Positions 43,290 through 54,431 of a DNA stretch of 64,000 bases are shown in pieces. How positions within the stretch are numbered: the first letter of the stretch is position 1; every line of letters begins with the position of its first letter. Made by a program: the position numbers and the translations under genes. Origin of the DNA: Onthophagus taurus (lineage: Eukaryota; Arthropoda; Insecta; Coleoptera; Scarabaeidae); assembly GCF_036711975.1 (NCBI RefSeq), contig NC_091969.1, positions 2,294,001 through 2,358,000 on the forward strand, written 5' to 3'. Under the pieces are notes generated by a model. It saw only the letters and a program-made list of their open reading frames with translations, was not told the DNA's origin and ran no database searches.

Positions 43290-43777
43290 TTAACTGTTAA
43301 ACAACAACAAATTATTAACCCTACGCTTTATCGATTTACGTATCCGCAACAGAATTTCTGGAGATTCTTTAAAATAATCTGCAGATGAATGTGTTTGTAT
43401 ATATTTCTTATACCATGTCTTCATCTGTAGTTGTTGTTCATCGATAGGACTAACATCAAATTCTTCATAGGTGAAGTCGGTTTCATGAACACCACAATAA
43501 TTATTCATTACTTTACATGTAGGATCATAACATTCATTTTCCACTTTTACCCAGAAATGCATTATGGGTATGCGTAGCTCCTTATGTATCATGTAACCAA
43601 ACAACATTTCCGGCTGATACCCCAATTTTCTTGCTTCATCACAAAACATTAAGGATGTTGGTAGACAGGCTCCAAAATAATGTTGCCTTATCAATTCTTG
43701 GGAAATTATATTGCTTAATAAAGAGAGTTTAATACGATCTGCACCTGTTAACACCATGATGAGATGCGTCAATGTCC
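43290..43777 (-). pseudogene. Cysteine-peptidase/transglutaminase-like gene, 5' truncated
   Basis: About 160 codons survive, ending at TAA at 43290. The core reads YFGACLPTSLMFCDEARKLG, then IPIMHFWVKVENECYDPT. The ordered Cys (GACLPTS), His (MHFWVKV) and Asp (CYDPT) spacing matches papain/transglutaminase-like folds such as TGase-type peptidases; this is a fold guess. Polintons normally carry an adenovirus-type cysteine protease, but the motifs here look different. The 5' part is cut at 43777, where the inverted right arm begins, so the frame reads on into antisense polymerase sequence. It is the only gene unique to the centre. Confidence 0.5.
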
Positions 43778-46700
43778 ATTTAGAGATGGGAGGTTCTTCA
43801 TCATCATCATCATCATCATCATCACCACCATCCACTAAACGCCGTCGAGGCTCAACACCACTACCACATTCAATTACCAAGAACAAAGGTAAGGCATGCG
43901 AGGTTTGCGGTGAGTTTTTACCGTCACTTACGTCACTCGAAACTCATCTTCAAACACAGCATGCCGAATTAATCGATAAGAATGTTGCAAAAATGATGTC
44001 ATGCTATAAAAATAGGGTAGTTTCCTATAAAATTAGTGGAGCTCAATCTGACGATGATATACCGTCATATCTATTGAAATGTCGTGAAACAGTTAATAAA
44101 CTGATTGAACAACATCTCAATGAGAATGGTTCGATAAAAGCTCAGATTGAGTTATTAGCTAATTTTATTAAGTCCGGGTTTGATGATGATGGTAATGAGG
44201 AAGTCATAACGTCAGAGAAAAATTTTAATATCAAATTTAAAATTGTCACTTCATCTACTATGTTAAATGAGGTTTATGATGAGATGACTCGCGATATTTT
44301 AACTCAAAGCGAGGAGTTTCAGGAGCGTGGGTCTGGGTGGGCTTTCCACTCAATATCTTACCTCCTGTTAAACCTCAACAAATTTGAACCTATTCCCGGG
44401 TCATCATATATTCATTTACCTCATGAAATCGTTAATAAAAAGGCGTGCATCAATATTAAAAACTATGAAGATGATGCATGTCTAGCGTGGTGTTTGACGG
44501 CAACTCTTCATCCCGCGAAATATAGTCAAGACCGGACTGCGAGCTACCCTCATTATAGCCAAGTGCTTAATTTACAAGGGATTACATTCCCCATTAGTGT
44601 AAAAGATATTGTTAAAGTGGAAAAATTAAATAATTTAAGTATTAATGTTTATGAATTAGTTAAGGAATCAAAAAGTTATTCGGTGGAAGGACCAATTTAT
44701 TTTACCAAACAAAGACGTGATATTCATATAAATTTACTTTATTTATATGAATCCGGGAAAGGTCATTTCGTTTTAATTAAAAATCTTTCGAGGCTAATAT
44801 CAAACCAGTGTGTGAACCGTAACGGCTCTATACACCTTTGTGATGGCTGTTTAACACGATTTTCATCAGCTGAACATTTAACTGCGCATCAGATTAACGA
44901 TTGTAATCATACAAAGACAGTTGTACCCTCCACAAATTTAAAATCAAAACCAAATTATTTCGGCTTATATACCCCTCAGAACATTTTAGAGTTTAACAAC
45001 TATAAATTCACTCAGATGGCCCCTTTTGTCATATACGCTGACTTTGAATCGATTTTAAAACCGATCGATCATTGTGAACCACATTCCTCCAAGTCTTTCA
45101 CGGAAAAAATTGAGATGCATCAACCGTATAGTTTCGCGTACTATATCGTTTCCACCATTGATTCCAACTCCAATAAGTTTGAAACGTATGCGGGACCTGA
45201 TGCACCTCAAGTTTTTATCTCTAAATTAATTGATGATGTCAAATTTATTTACAATAAATACTTTAAATCCGTAAAACCAATGCTACCTTTAACGGTCGAT
45301 GAGCAACGGAATTTCGATTCAGCTGAAAATTGTTTTATTTGCCAAAATCCTTTCACTTCAGATCAGGTTAAGGTTCGCGATCATTGTCACATAAGCGGTA
45401 GGTACCGTGGGCCCGCTCATACAAATTGTAATTTAAATTTTCAACTTCAAAATTTTATTCCAATATTTTTTCATAATTTTAGTGGTTACGATTGTCATTT
45501 ATTTATTAAAGAAATGGCTGATGCGGATGAAGATGGGCTTGATGTATTACCTAATAATAAAGAAAAATACATCAGTTTCAGTAAACGGATATTAGTCGAT
45601 AAAGCTCAAGTGGAGGGGGACCGCGTTGAAAATACTTTTTTTAAACTAAGATTTGTAGATTCATTTAGGTTTATGGCCTCATCATTAGATTCTTTAGCTG
45701 GTAACCTTGACGAATTTGATTTAATAAATATACGTAAATTCTTTCCACACAATGATCAGTTTAGATTATTGAGCAAGAAGGGAATATTCCCCTACGGTTA
45801 TATGGATTCACTCGATAAATTAAACGTAACTTCATTGCCACCTAAAAACGCTTTTTTCAACAAACTATCATTTGAAGATATAACCGATGAGCAGTATTCC
45901 CATGCTCAAACTGTGTGGGAAAAATTTAATTGTCTAAATTTAAAAGATTATTCGGATTTGTATCTAAAAACTGATGTCCTTTTACTTGCTGATGTATTTG
46001 AAAAATTCAGACAAGTTTGCTTCAAAACCTACGATTTAGATCCCGCTCATTATTATACTGCCCCAGGACTTTCTTGGGATGCAATGTTGAAATTTACCAA
46101 AATTAAATTAGAATTATTAACGGATATAGATCAAGTCCATTTTATTAAGAAAGGTATCCGTGGAGGCATTTCCCAATGCTCCCTACGGTCCGCTAAAGCC
46201 AATAATAAATATATGGATGATTATAACCTCAATTTACCGTCAAACTTTTTAATGTATTGGGACGCTAATAATTTGTATGGGTGGGCGATGTCTCAATTTA
46301 TGCCCGTTTCCAATTTTAAATGGCTGAGTGAAAATGACATACAAAAATTAGATTTTAATAATATACCCGATAATTCCGATTTTGGATATATTTTAGACGT
46401 AGATATTGAATACCCTGCAGCTTTGCATGATTTACACAACGATCTCCCGTTTTTAGCTGAGAATTTAATTGCCCCCATTAATCGATCTGAAAGTGAAAGG
46501 AGATTAATTCCAAATTTATTTGATAAGAAAAATTATGTGATCCATTATAGAAATTTGAAACAAGCTGTTGCTCACGGTCTTAAAGTTTGCAAAATTAATA
46601 GAGTTTTATCGTTCAGACAGTCTGCGTGGTTGAAATCTTACATCGATAAAAATACGGAATTACGTCAATCCGCAAAGAATGCGTTTGAAAAAGATTTTTT

Positions 46701-47520
46701 TAAATCGATGAATAATTCTGTATTCGGCAAGACAATGGAAAACGTCGATAAGCGAGTCGATGTAAGATTAGTGACCAGTTGGGATGATGTGCATACTGGT
46801 AAAGCCGCAGGTAGACCTCGTTTAGGAGCTCGGAGTTTAATAGCAAAATTAAATTTTAAAAGTATTAAAGTATTCACAGAAACGTTTTCGGCAATTCAAA
46901 TGGATCGTCTTCATGTCGTTTACGATAAACCTCTATACGTTGGTTTTACTGTTTTAGAACTTTCAAAATTATTAATGTATGATTTTTATTATGATTTCTT
47001 AAAACCTAAATATGGCGAGGACGTTCGGTTGTGCTATATGGACACCGATAGTTTCACTGTATTAATTAATTCTGATGATATATATAGAGATGTGAAATTA
47101 AATTTAAATAAATTTGACACATCTAACTACAGTCCCGATAATCGGTTTGACATACCCTTGCAGAATAAAGCGGTTTTAGGTAAAATGAAAGATGAGAATT
47201 GTGGAAATATAATGGTCGAATTTGTTGGTTTGAGATCAAAGGTATATGCTAATAGGGTTGCTGATGGGCGGATTACCAAAAAATCCAAAGGCGTTAAGAA
47301 GGCTGTTGTTAAACATCACATCTCTTTTCAAAATTATTTAGATTGTCTAAATTCCAAATCGGTTTTATTTAAAAAACAAACATTATTTAGAAGTTTTAAT
47401 CACAGTATATTTACTGTATTACAAAATAAATTGGTTCTTTCACCAAATGACTCCAAGCGATATATTTGTGATAATGGAATTAATACACTAGCTTGGGGTC
47501 ATTATAGTATAACGTGTTAA
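43778..47520 (+). CDS. Protein-primed family B DNA polymerase, right copy (N-terminus replaced)
   Basis: An open frame runs from 43711 to 47520, but sequence before 43778 is antisense to the central gene, so the first ~22 codons are not original. From EMGGSSSS it carries one C2H2 finger (CEVCGEFLPSL), a cysteine/OTU-like stretch around YEDDACLAWCLTATLHP, another finger (CDGCLTRFSSAEHLTAHQ), Exo I (YADFESIL, residue ~441), the HNH-like insertion (~540), Exo II (~589), Exo III (~750), and polymerase motifs DANNLYGW (~848), MNNSVFGKTMEN (~1000) and YMDTDSF (~1109). The two N-terminal fingers of the left copy are missing. Ser replaces Leu just before MNNSVFG in motif B. Otherwise it is intact, and identical to the left copy almost everywhere. 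Confidence 0.9.
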
Positions 47521-47743
47521 GTAATGTTACTATAATTTTAAGTATATAATTATTAAGTTTGATAGTTTTATTGTACAATTTTAATACCTTTTGTAATTAG
47601 TATGTTACGGAGGTTCATAATATTTTTAATATTTAGATTATTTGATTTCATATAGATTAAGTATATTAAATAAATGTAATGTTATAAAAACTTATTTAAA
47701 AAAATGTATTTATTTTAATTTAAACAAATTGAAACAAGTGTTG

Positions 47744-47837
47744 GTGAGGTGCAATGAACTTTACTTAACTTCGGTAATTTAATAATAAAAACTGCTTAAT
47801 TCGCATTTTATGTAGCAATAACACCTGTTATTTCTAG
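47744..47837 (+). promoter_or_regulatory. Polinton gene-junction element, right-arm mirror of copy 2
   Basis: Inverted copy of 39372-39465, lying 220 bases after the right polymerase stop. Confidence 0.6.
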
Positions 47838-48112
47838 AAATTTTTTTTCAAGAAATCTGATATGTAATCTGATACCCTATTGTTCATACTTATGTATATT
47901 AATTGTTTTATAAAATTTATGTTTTACTTATGAAACGTAAAAAATTTCCGACCGATGACCCTGATGTTCATCTGTATGGATATATATTTTTTAAAATGTA
48001 ATTGTATAATAAAAGTTATGTATATTTAAAAATTAAATAATAATAATAAATGTATTTCTTAAACACATCATTCTGTTGTTTGTATTTCACCTTCAATTCA
48101 ATCCGCTTAAAT

Positions 48113-48274
48113 TCAATTAAATAAGTAAGTTTTATATATTTCTTCATCTTTTAATATTAAATTGAAAAGATTTCGGTGGTTCATAATAAAATCAATGTAA
48201 TCACTAAAATGTAAATTATCCAATACTTTCAATTTGTATGAAATGAAAGGTTCCTTAGATAAAATATCTCGCAT
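48113..48274 (-). CDS. Possible 53-residue ORF, right copy
   Basis: Mirror of 38935-39096 with the same reading frame; antisense to the polymerase. Function unknown. Confidence 0.3.
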   Translation of the reverse strand: MRDILSKEPFISYKLKVLDNLHFSDYIDFIMNHRNLFNLILKDEEIYKTYLFN

Positions 48275-48403
48275 AAATTGCAAACCAACGTGAAAATGGA
48301 AAAATGAAAAAGAACAATATTGTTATATAATTGGTTTATACAATATAAAAATTTTGTTTTATTATGTTTTTTATTAACAATTCTACATTTTTAAAAGTTT
48401 TTC

Positions 48404-48586
48404 ATGTTACACATCGTCGTCAGGAAACGAGATGAGTTTCCTCTTTTTAACAATTCAACCCTTTCCTACATCTTCGTTGCTTTGTTGTTGTTGACTTTCA
48501 ATTTAGTGATTCAGTGGTTTATTGCCTTTAAAGTACTTATATTTCACCTTGCAGCTATCAGTTCAAGTCGCGCAAAATTCAATTAA
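48404..48586 (+). CDS. Possible small membrane protein, right copy
   Basis: Identical in sequence to the left copy at 38623-38805: a 60-residue peptide with a long hydrophobic stretch. Confidence 0.35.
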   Translation: MLHIVVRKRDEFPLFNNSTLSYIFVALLLLTFNLVIQWFIAFKVLIFHLAAISSSRAKFN

Positions 48587-48788
48587 ATAAGTCTGTATTA
48601 TATAGTTCGTTAATTTATATTACCACTGAGCCACCGAAACCTTTTCCTTCTTTTACTTAAATGTATTTTTCACGTGCATAATTTTTGTTATTTTTATTCA
48701 ACTGTCAATATAATTGAATTTGTAAAAAAGTATCATAACATTAAGGTTTTTAATTGAGACAGGTGTAACTTGACACCCCTGGCGACGT

Positions 48789-48880
48789 GATGCATCGGAC
48801 TTTACTTAACCGTGGTAATTTAATGCTAATAAAAACTGCTGAATTTTCATTTTATAGAACAATAACACCTGTTATTTCTA
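48789..48880 (+). promoter_or_regulatory. Polinton gene-junction element, right-arm mirror of copy 1
   Basis: Inverted copy of 38329-38420, about 340 bases upstream of the small ORF at 49220. Confidence 0.6.
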
Positions 48881-49219
48881 ATTTTTTTCTTTGCAATTGG
48901 ACGTGTGAATTACATCATCCTTCTAGAAACTTCTATTGCCCATTTCCCCACTCCCCGTAATCTTTTTTTCAAGCATATAATTACATGTTCTTTATAATTT
49001 ATTCAGTTTAGCAGCTATGTGCAAGCAAATAGGTTACGCTTATTATTAACCCACGAAATAATTGTTCAAAGAGCGAACCACCATGTCTCGTCATTAATCT
49101 TGTTTCAAGCATATAATTACATGTTCCTAATAATTTATTCAGTTTGGCAGCTATTTGTAAGCTAACAAGTTACGTTTTATTATTATTAATCTACGAAACA
49201 GTTGTTCAAGGAACGAACC

Positions 49220-49529
49220 ATGTCTCGTCTAAGTCAATTGGGTCAGTATAATTTCCTACCGAAAAAGTCAATTTCTGAGCTTCAACCGGACACTCCATAT
49301 CCAATTAAGTGCGTGAAACGTCTTAAAACGTGTTCTTGGCCGTCCGTGGTACTTACTTGAGTTGGAGGCTGGATTCATAATTTATTTACCAAGACGCACC
49401 GCTGAAGGTATTGCTGACGAGGAAATCATCGAACTCAGGAAAATGTGCATAATTTATAAGGGTGCAAAAGACATCGGTAAAACTCACCCAGTATATTTAT
49501 TGGATTTCATCAAGAAACCTGAAACGTAA
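49220..49529 (+). pseudogene. Small Polinton ORF with shared frameshift, right copy
   Basis: Mirror of 37680-37989. It carries the same surplus A after VKRLK, so both copies descend from one already broken gene. About 130 bases upstream is a tandem duplicate of its leader that also contains ATGTCTCGTC (49083). Confidence 0.55.
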
Positions 49530-49691
49530 AAAATTTCCTACCGATGACCCTGATGTTCATCTGTATGTATATAAATTTCATAAACCATAATTGAATCATA
49601 AAATTTGTTTTAAAAATTAAATAATAAATGTATTAACATATAATTCTTGTTTATATTTTTCTACCAACCAAATTTTTTTTCCATGATTTTA

Positions 49692-50039
49692 AATTTTCGC
49701 ACGCCATCTATCCCTCCCATCAGGTGAATTTAAATTTTAAAAATATAACAGAGCCATCTATCACCCATCAGGTGAATTTAAATTTTAAAAATATAACAGC
49801 GCCACCTATCACCCATCAGGTAAATTTAAATTTTAAAAATATAACAGAGCCATCTATCTAGCCCGATGGTTAGTAATTTCCGGCCCAACTTAAAAAGATG
49901 ACAGCGCCATCTATCGTTCATCAGGTAAATTTTAAGCTGCGCCATCTATCAATCATCAGGTAAATTTTAAGCTGCGCCACCTATCTCTCATCAGGTAAAC
50001 CAACCTTTTTTAGTTTAACTACACACCACCAGATGGCGC
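49692..50039. promoter_or_regulatory. CTCF-like motif array in right terminal region
   Basis: Mirror of 37170-37510. CCACCAGATGGCGC at 50026-50039 matches the CTCF core consensus CCACYAGRKGGCGC throughout; GCGCCACCTATC and GCGCCATCTATC recur inward. Confidence 0.55.
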
Positions 50040-50423
50040 CACATGAATTTTGAATTTCAAATTTCCCACCAAATTTCCCGCGCTGTGACGTCACTTCCTG
50101 CGCATGCGCAGGGAGCACAGGGAGCAACTTCCGCTCCAGAACTCTCATTATTATACTACTAATGTGTTTATTCAAAATTGTAATAAATTGTTGACATTGA
50201 TTTGTTGACATTTGTTGCATTGTTTATTCTTACTTTTACTTTCGTTTTAAACTAGGAGGATTGAATACAAAACTTAGATTTAGAATAAGAAATATCATTA
50301 AAAAATATCACTGGATATTTTTGGCGGTAAATTTAAATTCACGTTATTATTACATAAAACGAAATGTTCTACTTATTATTAACATTTATTTAGCATTTCG
50401 TCTATTTTAAACATACAAGTTAG

Positions 50424-53260
50424 GAGTGCGGGAAGTTACCCCCAATTTTTTGATTTTTAAATTTTTTATTGTTGTCCTAGATTGTTCTAGAGATGTTCTA
50501 CATTGTTCCAAAGCGGCAAATTGAAAAAATAAAACTCCACGAGAAAACCGAAGAAACAGGTTTTTTGACTAGCCCCCCATTTTTGGAAAAGTGAAATTTT
50601 CTTTGTTGTTCTGGGTTGTTCTAGTTGTTCTAGTTATTGTTCTAGAAAATCAAAATTGTGGGATACAGCATTACGAAGTTATAACTAAAAATAGGTTTGG
50701 CCGCTGAAATGTCTGGTTGATTGCTGTGACCATAGCTTTTCTATCAATTCCATATTACAAATATATACCTATTATAGCTAACGCAATCTGGAACAGCTAT
50801 TATTTTCACTAGAACAACTCTCTAAAGGGCACTTTACTCTTTGAAAATTAAAGTTTTTCGAAGTTTTAATAAGAATTAAAAAACATAGAACAATCAGAAA
50901 TAACTCAAACTTTGCCGATTCAAATTGTTCTAGATGTGTTTTGCGTTCAACACGAACATTAATTTTGCAAAATCACATATTTTTTGTTGCTCTAAATTGT
51001 TCTTGTTGTTCTAGGTACTTAAAATGTTTATTTAATCACTGCGGTTTTAGTTCTTTTGAAGTTTCATATAATAATACTTTTTAAATACTAAAAAAATATA
51101 GAATAATCTGACCATCATAATTATCTAAAAATCACAAGTTTCACCTTTCTCTTTAAACTTATAATAGTAAAACAAAAGATGCGATTTAAGGTGTATTTAT
51201 TTTGTATAAACTAATAAATTAATAAATAAACTAAACTAAGAAATAAAACAATAACTATTCGATCAGTATTACTATATTAGTACAATAATTTATTTTAAAG
51301 TAAACTATAACTAAATAAACTAAATTATGTAAATAAACTAATATCATGGAATAATACGGTTACATCACTTTGCTCAATTATAAACATATATGCACATTTA
51401 AGCATTTATTTCAGTAGCTTTTTCAACTTGTACGGATTCTTTTCGTAAGTCTTTAAATAATTTCCAATTGGCATTGTTGGGCACAAATGCCAGGTAGTGT
51501 CCTACATCATTCAAAGTTTGAGTACCTTCGTAACTGATGATACCTGCGGGGATATAAAATTTGTTGTGGAGTTACAAATTGCGTACGTAATCACTCAATT
51601 TTGTTTTATTGTTCTCTCCATTCGTTGTTTCTATAAACAGACCACATTTTTTTGCAATTGTTGCTTAGGGTTTGCATGTAGTTTTCTATTACTTGGTTTA
51701 GCTATGCATAGCCTAATATTGTTACGATGTCAATGTCGATTGGTAAAATTATGTTTTTATGGAAAGTAACGTTTAAACCATTATTGCAGTTTTTAATGCT
51801 ACAATAACTAAATTCTTCTTTAAATCGTTGTGTGCAAAGAAACGTAATATTTGACACAACATTCACTATTATCAGGCCAGCAATATTCTGGTTTCCAAAA
51901 TAATTTATGCCTGTTAATAGTTCAGCTCTTTTTTTATATGTTGCTTTACTAGAACCGGTTTTTAAAAATAATTTTAGGAAACTAAAGCAATATGTGCAAA
52001 CATTCTCAACATGATTTCTAAATGAATAGCTAGTATCATCAGCTACGAAGGTACTCACTCTTTGAGTGATGTAGGATACTACACGGCATTTGTGCCCAAC
52101 AATTAGTTATTATTTAATGATTTAAGAAAAAAATCCATACAGGTTGAAGAAGCAACAGAAATAAATGCACAAATGTGCATATATGTGTGTAAATGAGTTC
52201 CGTGATATTAGTCCATTTAGATGATTTAATTTATTTACTTATACTTTACTTTAGAATAATTTTTTGTACAGTTTTTGTGAAAGAATAGGTATTGTTTTGT
52301 TAGTTTATTTATTAATTTATTACTTAGTTTTACAAAATAAAATACACTTTAAATCGCATCTTATGTTTTATTATTATAAGTTTAAATAGAAAGGTGATTT
52401 TTAGAAAATTAGATGGTCAGATTATTCCATATTTTTTAATTTTTTAAAACTATTATTATATTAACGGTTGGGTTCACTGATTCAACAAAACCTGTCCGAT
52501 ATCACAACAACTAATAAAATTTAAGGTTTTTCTAGTGAAAATAACAGCTGTTCTGAATTGTTTTAATTGTTGTAAGTAGTAATTTTTAATATGAAACTTT
52601 AAAAGAACTAAAACCGCAGTGATTAAATAAACATTTTAAGTACCTAGAACAACAAGAACAATTTAGAGTAACAAAAAATATGTGATTTTGCAAAATTAAT
52701 GTCCGTGTTAAACGCAAAACACATCTAGAACAATTTGAATCGGCAAAGTTTGAATTATTTTAGATTGTTCTATGTTTTTTAATTCTTATTGTGTAATATA
52801 AAACCGCTGTCACAAGAATTACTGACTGAAACTTCCAAAAATTTTAATTTTCAAAGAGTAAAGTGCCCTTTAGAGAGTTGTTCTAGTGAAAATAATAGCT
52901 GTTCCAGATTGCGTTAGCTATAATAAGTATATATTTGTTATATGGAACTGATAATAGAAAAACTATGGTCACAGCAATCAACTAGACATTTGGGCGGCCA
53001 AACCTATTTTTAATTATAACTTCGTAATGCTGTATCCCCTAATTTTGATTTTCTAGAACAATAACTAGAACAACCCAGAACAACAAAGAAAATTTGATTT
53101 TTCCAAAGATGGCTAGTAAAAAAACCCGTTTTTTCGGTTTTCTCGCGGAGTTTTTATTTTTTCGATTTGCCGATTTGGTACAATGTAGAACAACTCTAGA
53201 ACAATCTACAACAATAAAATATTTAAAAATCAAAAAATAGGGGGCTAACTTCCCGCACTC
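50424..53260. mobile_element. MULE/foldback-type element with ~1 kb inverted arms and 9-bp target duplication
   Basis: Ends are GAGTGCGGGAAGTTA and TAACTTCCCGCACTC, flanked by ACAAGTTAG at 50415-50423 and 53261-53269. Inverted similarity covers most of the element, with a loop at about 51570-52030. The outer arms are rich in TTGTTCTAG and its complement (for example GTTCTAGTTGTTCTAG near 50615 and 53055). Nine-base duplications plus long internally repetitive arms are the signature of foldback elements of the Mutator superfamily. The loop has a minus-strand open frame (52058-51702, 118 codons, with a CSIKNC motif) that I cannot assign. Confidence 0.8.
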
Positions 53261-53269
53261 ACAAGTTAG

Positions 53270-53995
53270 CATGTATGGTTTTAATATATTTAATATAACA
53301 CACATAACTTCATAATTACTAACATTCGCCATATTGAGTGCCAACATAATTCACTAAAAAAAACATTAACAAATAACTGTAAAAGATTCGATTTATGCCA
53401 ACGAGAATTTCAAACAAAAGGGAAGCTTTGTGGTGCGAAATTTTAAAATCTACACCGCGTATGCAGGCTGTTTCTGTAAGTGTTTGGATATTTTTAATCA
53501 CAAATACTACGTGACTAAAAGTTATGACGAATCATTTAAAAATTTCTGGTCTAAACCCATAAATGGCTAAGATATATATATGCCTTCGCAATTTTTAAAC
53601 ATTTTCTTAAATATTTTTGACATGGTTTGTCGTATTAAACTTATGTTCTCGTTGTCATTACATCACATTCTTTGTTCATATTTAACAAATAATAATCCTT
53701 AAATTAAAATAAATTACGTTAAGACTTACTACAACCAATGCACACCGATAAAAATCACGAACACTACTATCCGTGCTGAAAGTCAAGACCTCTCACTTTA
53801 GACATCGATATCTTCGCAACCGCTTGATGAAAAAGATTGCGGTAAAGTTTGTTGTAATTACTAAACATTTCTACGTACCATTGAATGTGAATTTGAATTT
53901 TCGGCTCCGCGGTTTTCTTTTTATCGCGAAGTAAATGAAAAAAGTACCCGATTTTTGAGTGTGCCGCCAACTGTCCACTTTGCGATTTTTTCACT
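53270..53995. other. Non-coding flank, possible small exon
   Basis: A plus-strand ATG near 53395 opens MPTRISNKREALWCEILKST then PRMQAVS before a GTAAGTG donor-like site at about 53475. It could be a first exon, but no downstream exon was identified. Nothing else recognised. Confidence 0.25.
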
Positions 53996-54007
53996 TGAAA
54001 ATATATT

Positions 54008-54189
54008 AAACTAAGATTAGAACTAAAACTAGAACTAACACTAGAAACTTTCTGGTTTTGCCGTGCGTCTTTTAATAAAAGGTTTGACGTTTCGGATGCC
54101 ATGTTGCAACCTTCTTCAGAAACTCGAAGTGACTTCGAACCAGTTTCTGAAGAAGGTTCACACCGGCCGTGAAAGCTTTCGTACTTATA
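54008..54189 (+). mobile_element. Short hairpin element with 12-bp target duplication
   Basis: Flanked by TGAAAATATATT (53996-54007 and 54190-54201). Left arm AACTAAGATTAGAACTAAAA as in the 32255 copy, but the right arm is mostly deleted: after CAGTTTCTGAAGAAGGTT the tail CACACCGGCCGTGAAAGC follows at once. Confidence 0.7.
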
Positions 54190-54201
54190 TGAAAATATAT
54201 T

Positions 54202-54431
54202 GTATTGGTGAACGATTGAATATTGATGATATATATATCGATGAATTAAAAATTTAATTAAAAAAAAACAAAAAAAACAACTTAATAAATTATTTAATTA
54301 TTAATACGAACTTAAATTTTATATCATTTGATGTTGTTAACTCGGACTGAATATCCTAAATCAAAATAAAATTTTCAAAATTCGAATTTTTAATGAACAA
54401 CAAAAAAAATGAATCAAAGACTTATCTTAAT
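54202..54431. other. Short non-coding flank of the copia element
   Basis: AT-rich, nothing recognised. Confidence 0.5.

Larger units (their letters stand above)
37042..50160. mobile_element. Palindromic Polinton/Maverick-type element, 13.1 kb
   Basis: The element runs from AGTAGTATAATAATGAGAG to its inverse CTCTCATTATTATACTACT and is flanked by AATGTG at 37036-37041 and 50161-50166, a 6-bp duplication typical of Polintons. Left arm 37042-42357 and right arm 43778-50160 are inverted copies differing by a 1.07 kb deletion in the left arm, a 7-bp tandem difference near the tip and rare substitutions. The centre 42358-43777 is single copy. Each arm holds terminal motif arrays, small ORFs and a protein-primed polymerase gene. 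No integrase, capsid or packaging ATPase gene is present, so it cannot be autonomous. The relic at 24045-24850 belongs to the same family. Confidence 0.9.

Noticed and set aside
43711..43777. Start of the right polymerase at the first ATG of the open frame
   Set aside because: These codons are antisense to the central gene and lie outside the duplicated arm, so they are a by-product of the inversion.
43778..43886. N-terminal acidic segment of the central minus-strand frame
   Set aside because: The Asp run is the antisense of the polymerase TCA repeat beyond the breakpoint, not original protein.
37042..50160. Palindrome as an assembly or missed-adapter artefact
   Set aside because: A chimeric read would mirror the flanks too and give identical arms. 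Here flanks differ, a 6-bp duplication brackets the element, and the arms differ by a 1.07 kb deletion and point changes.
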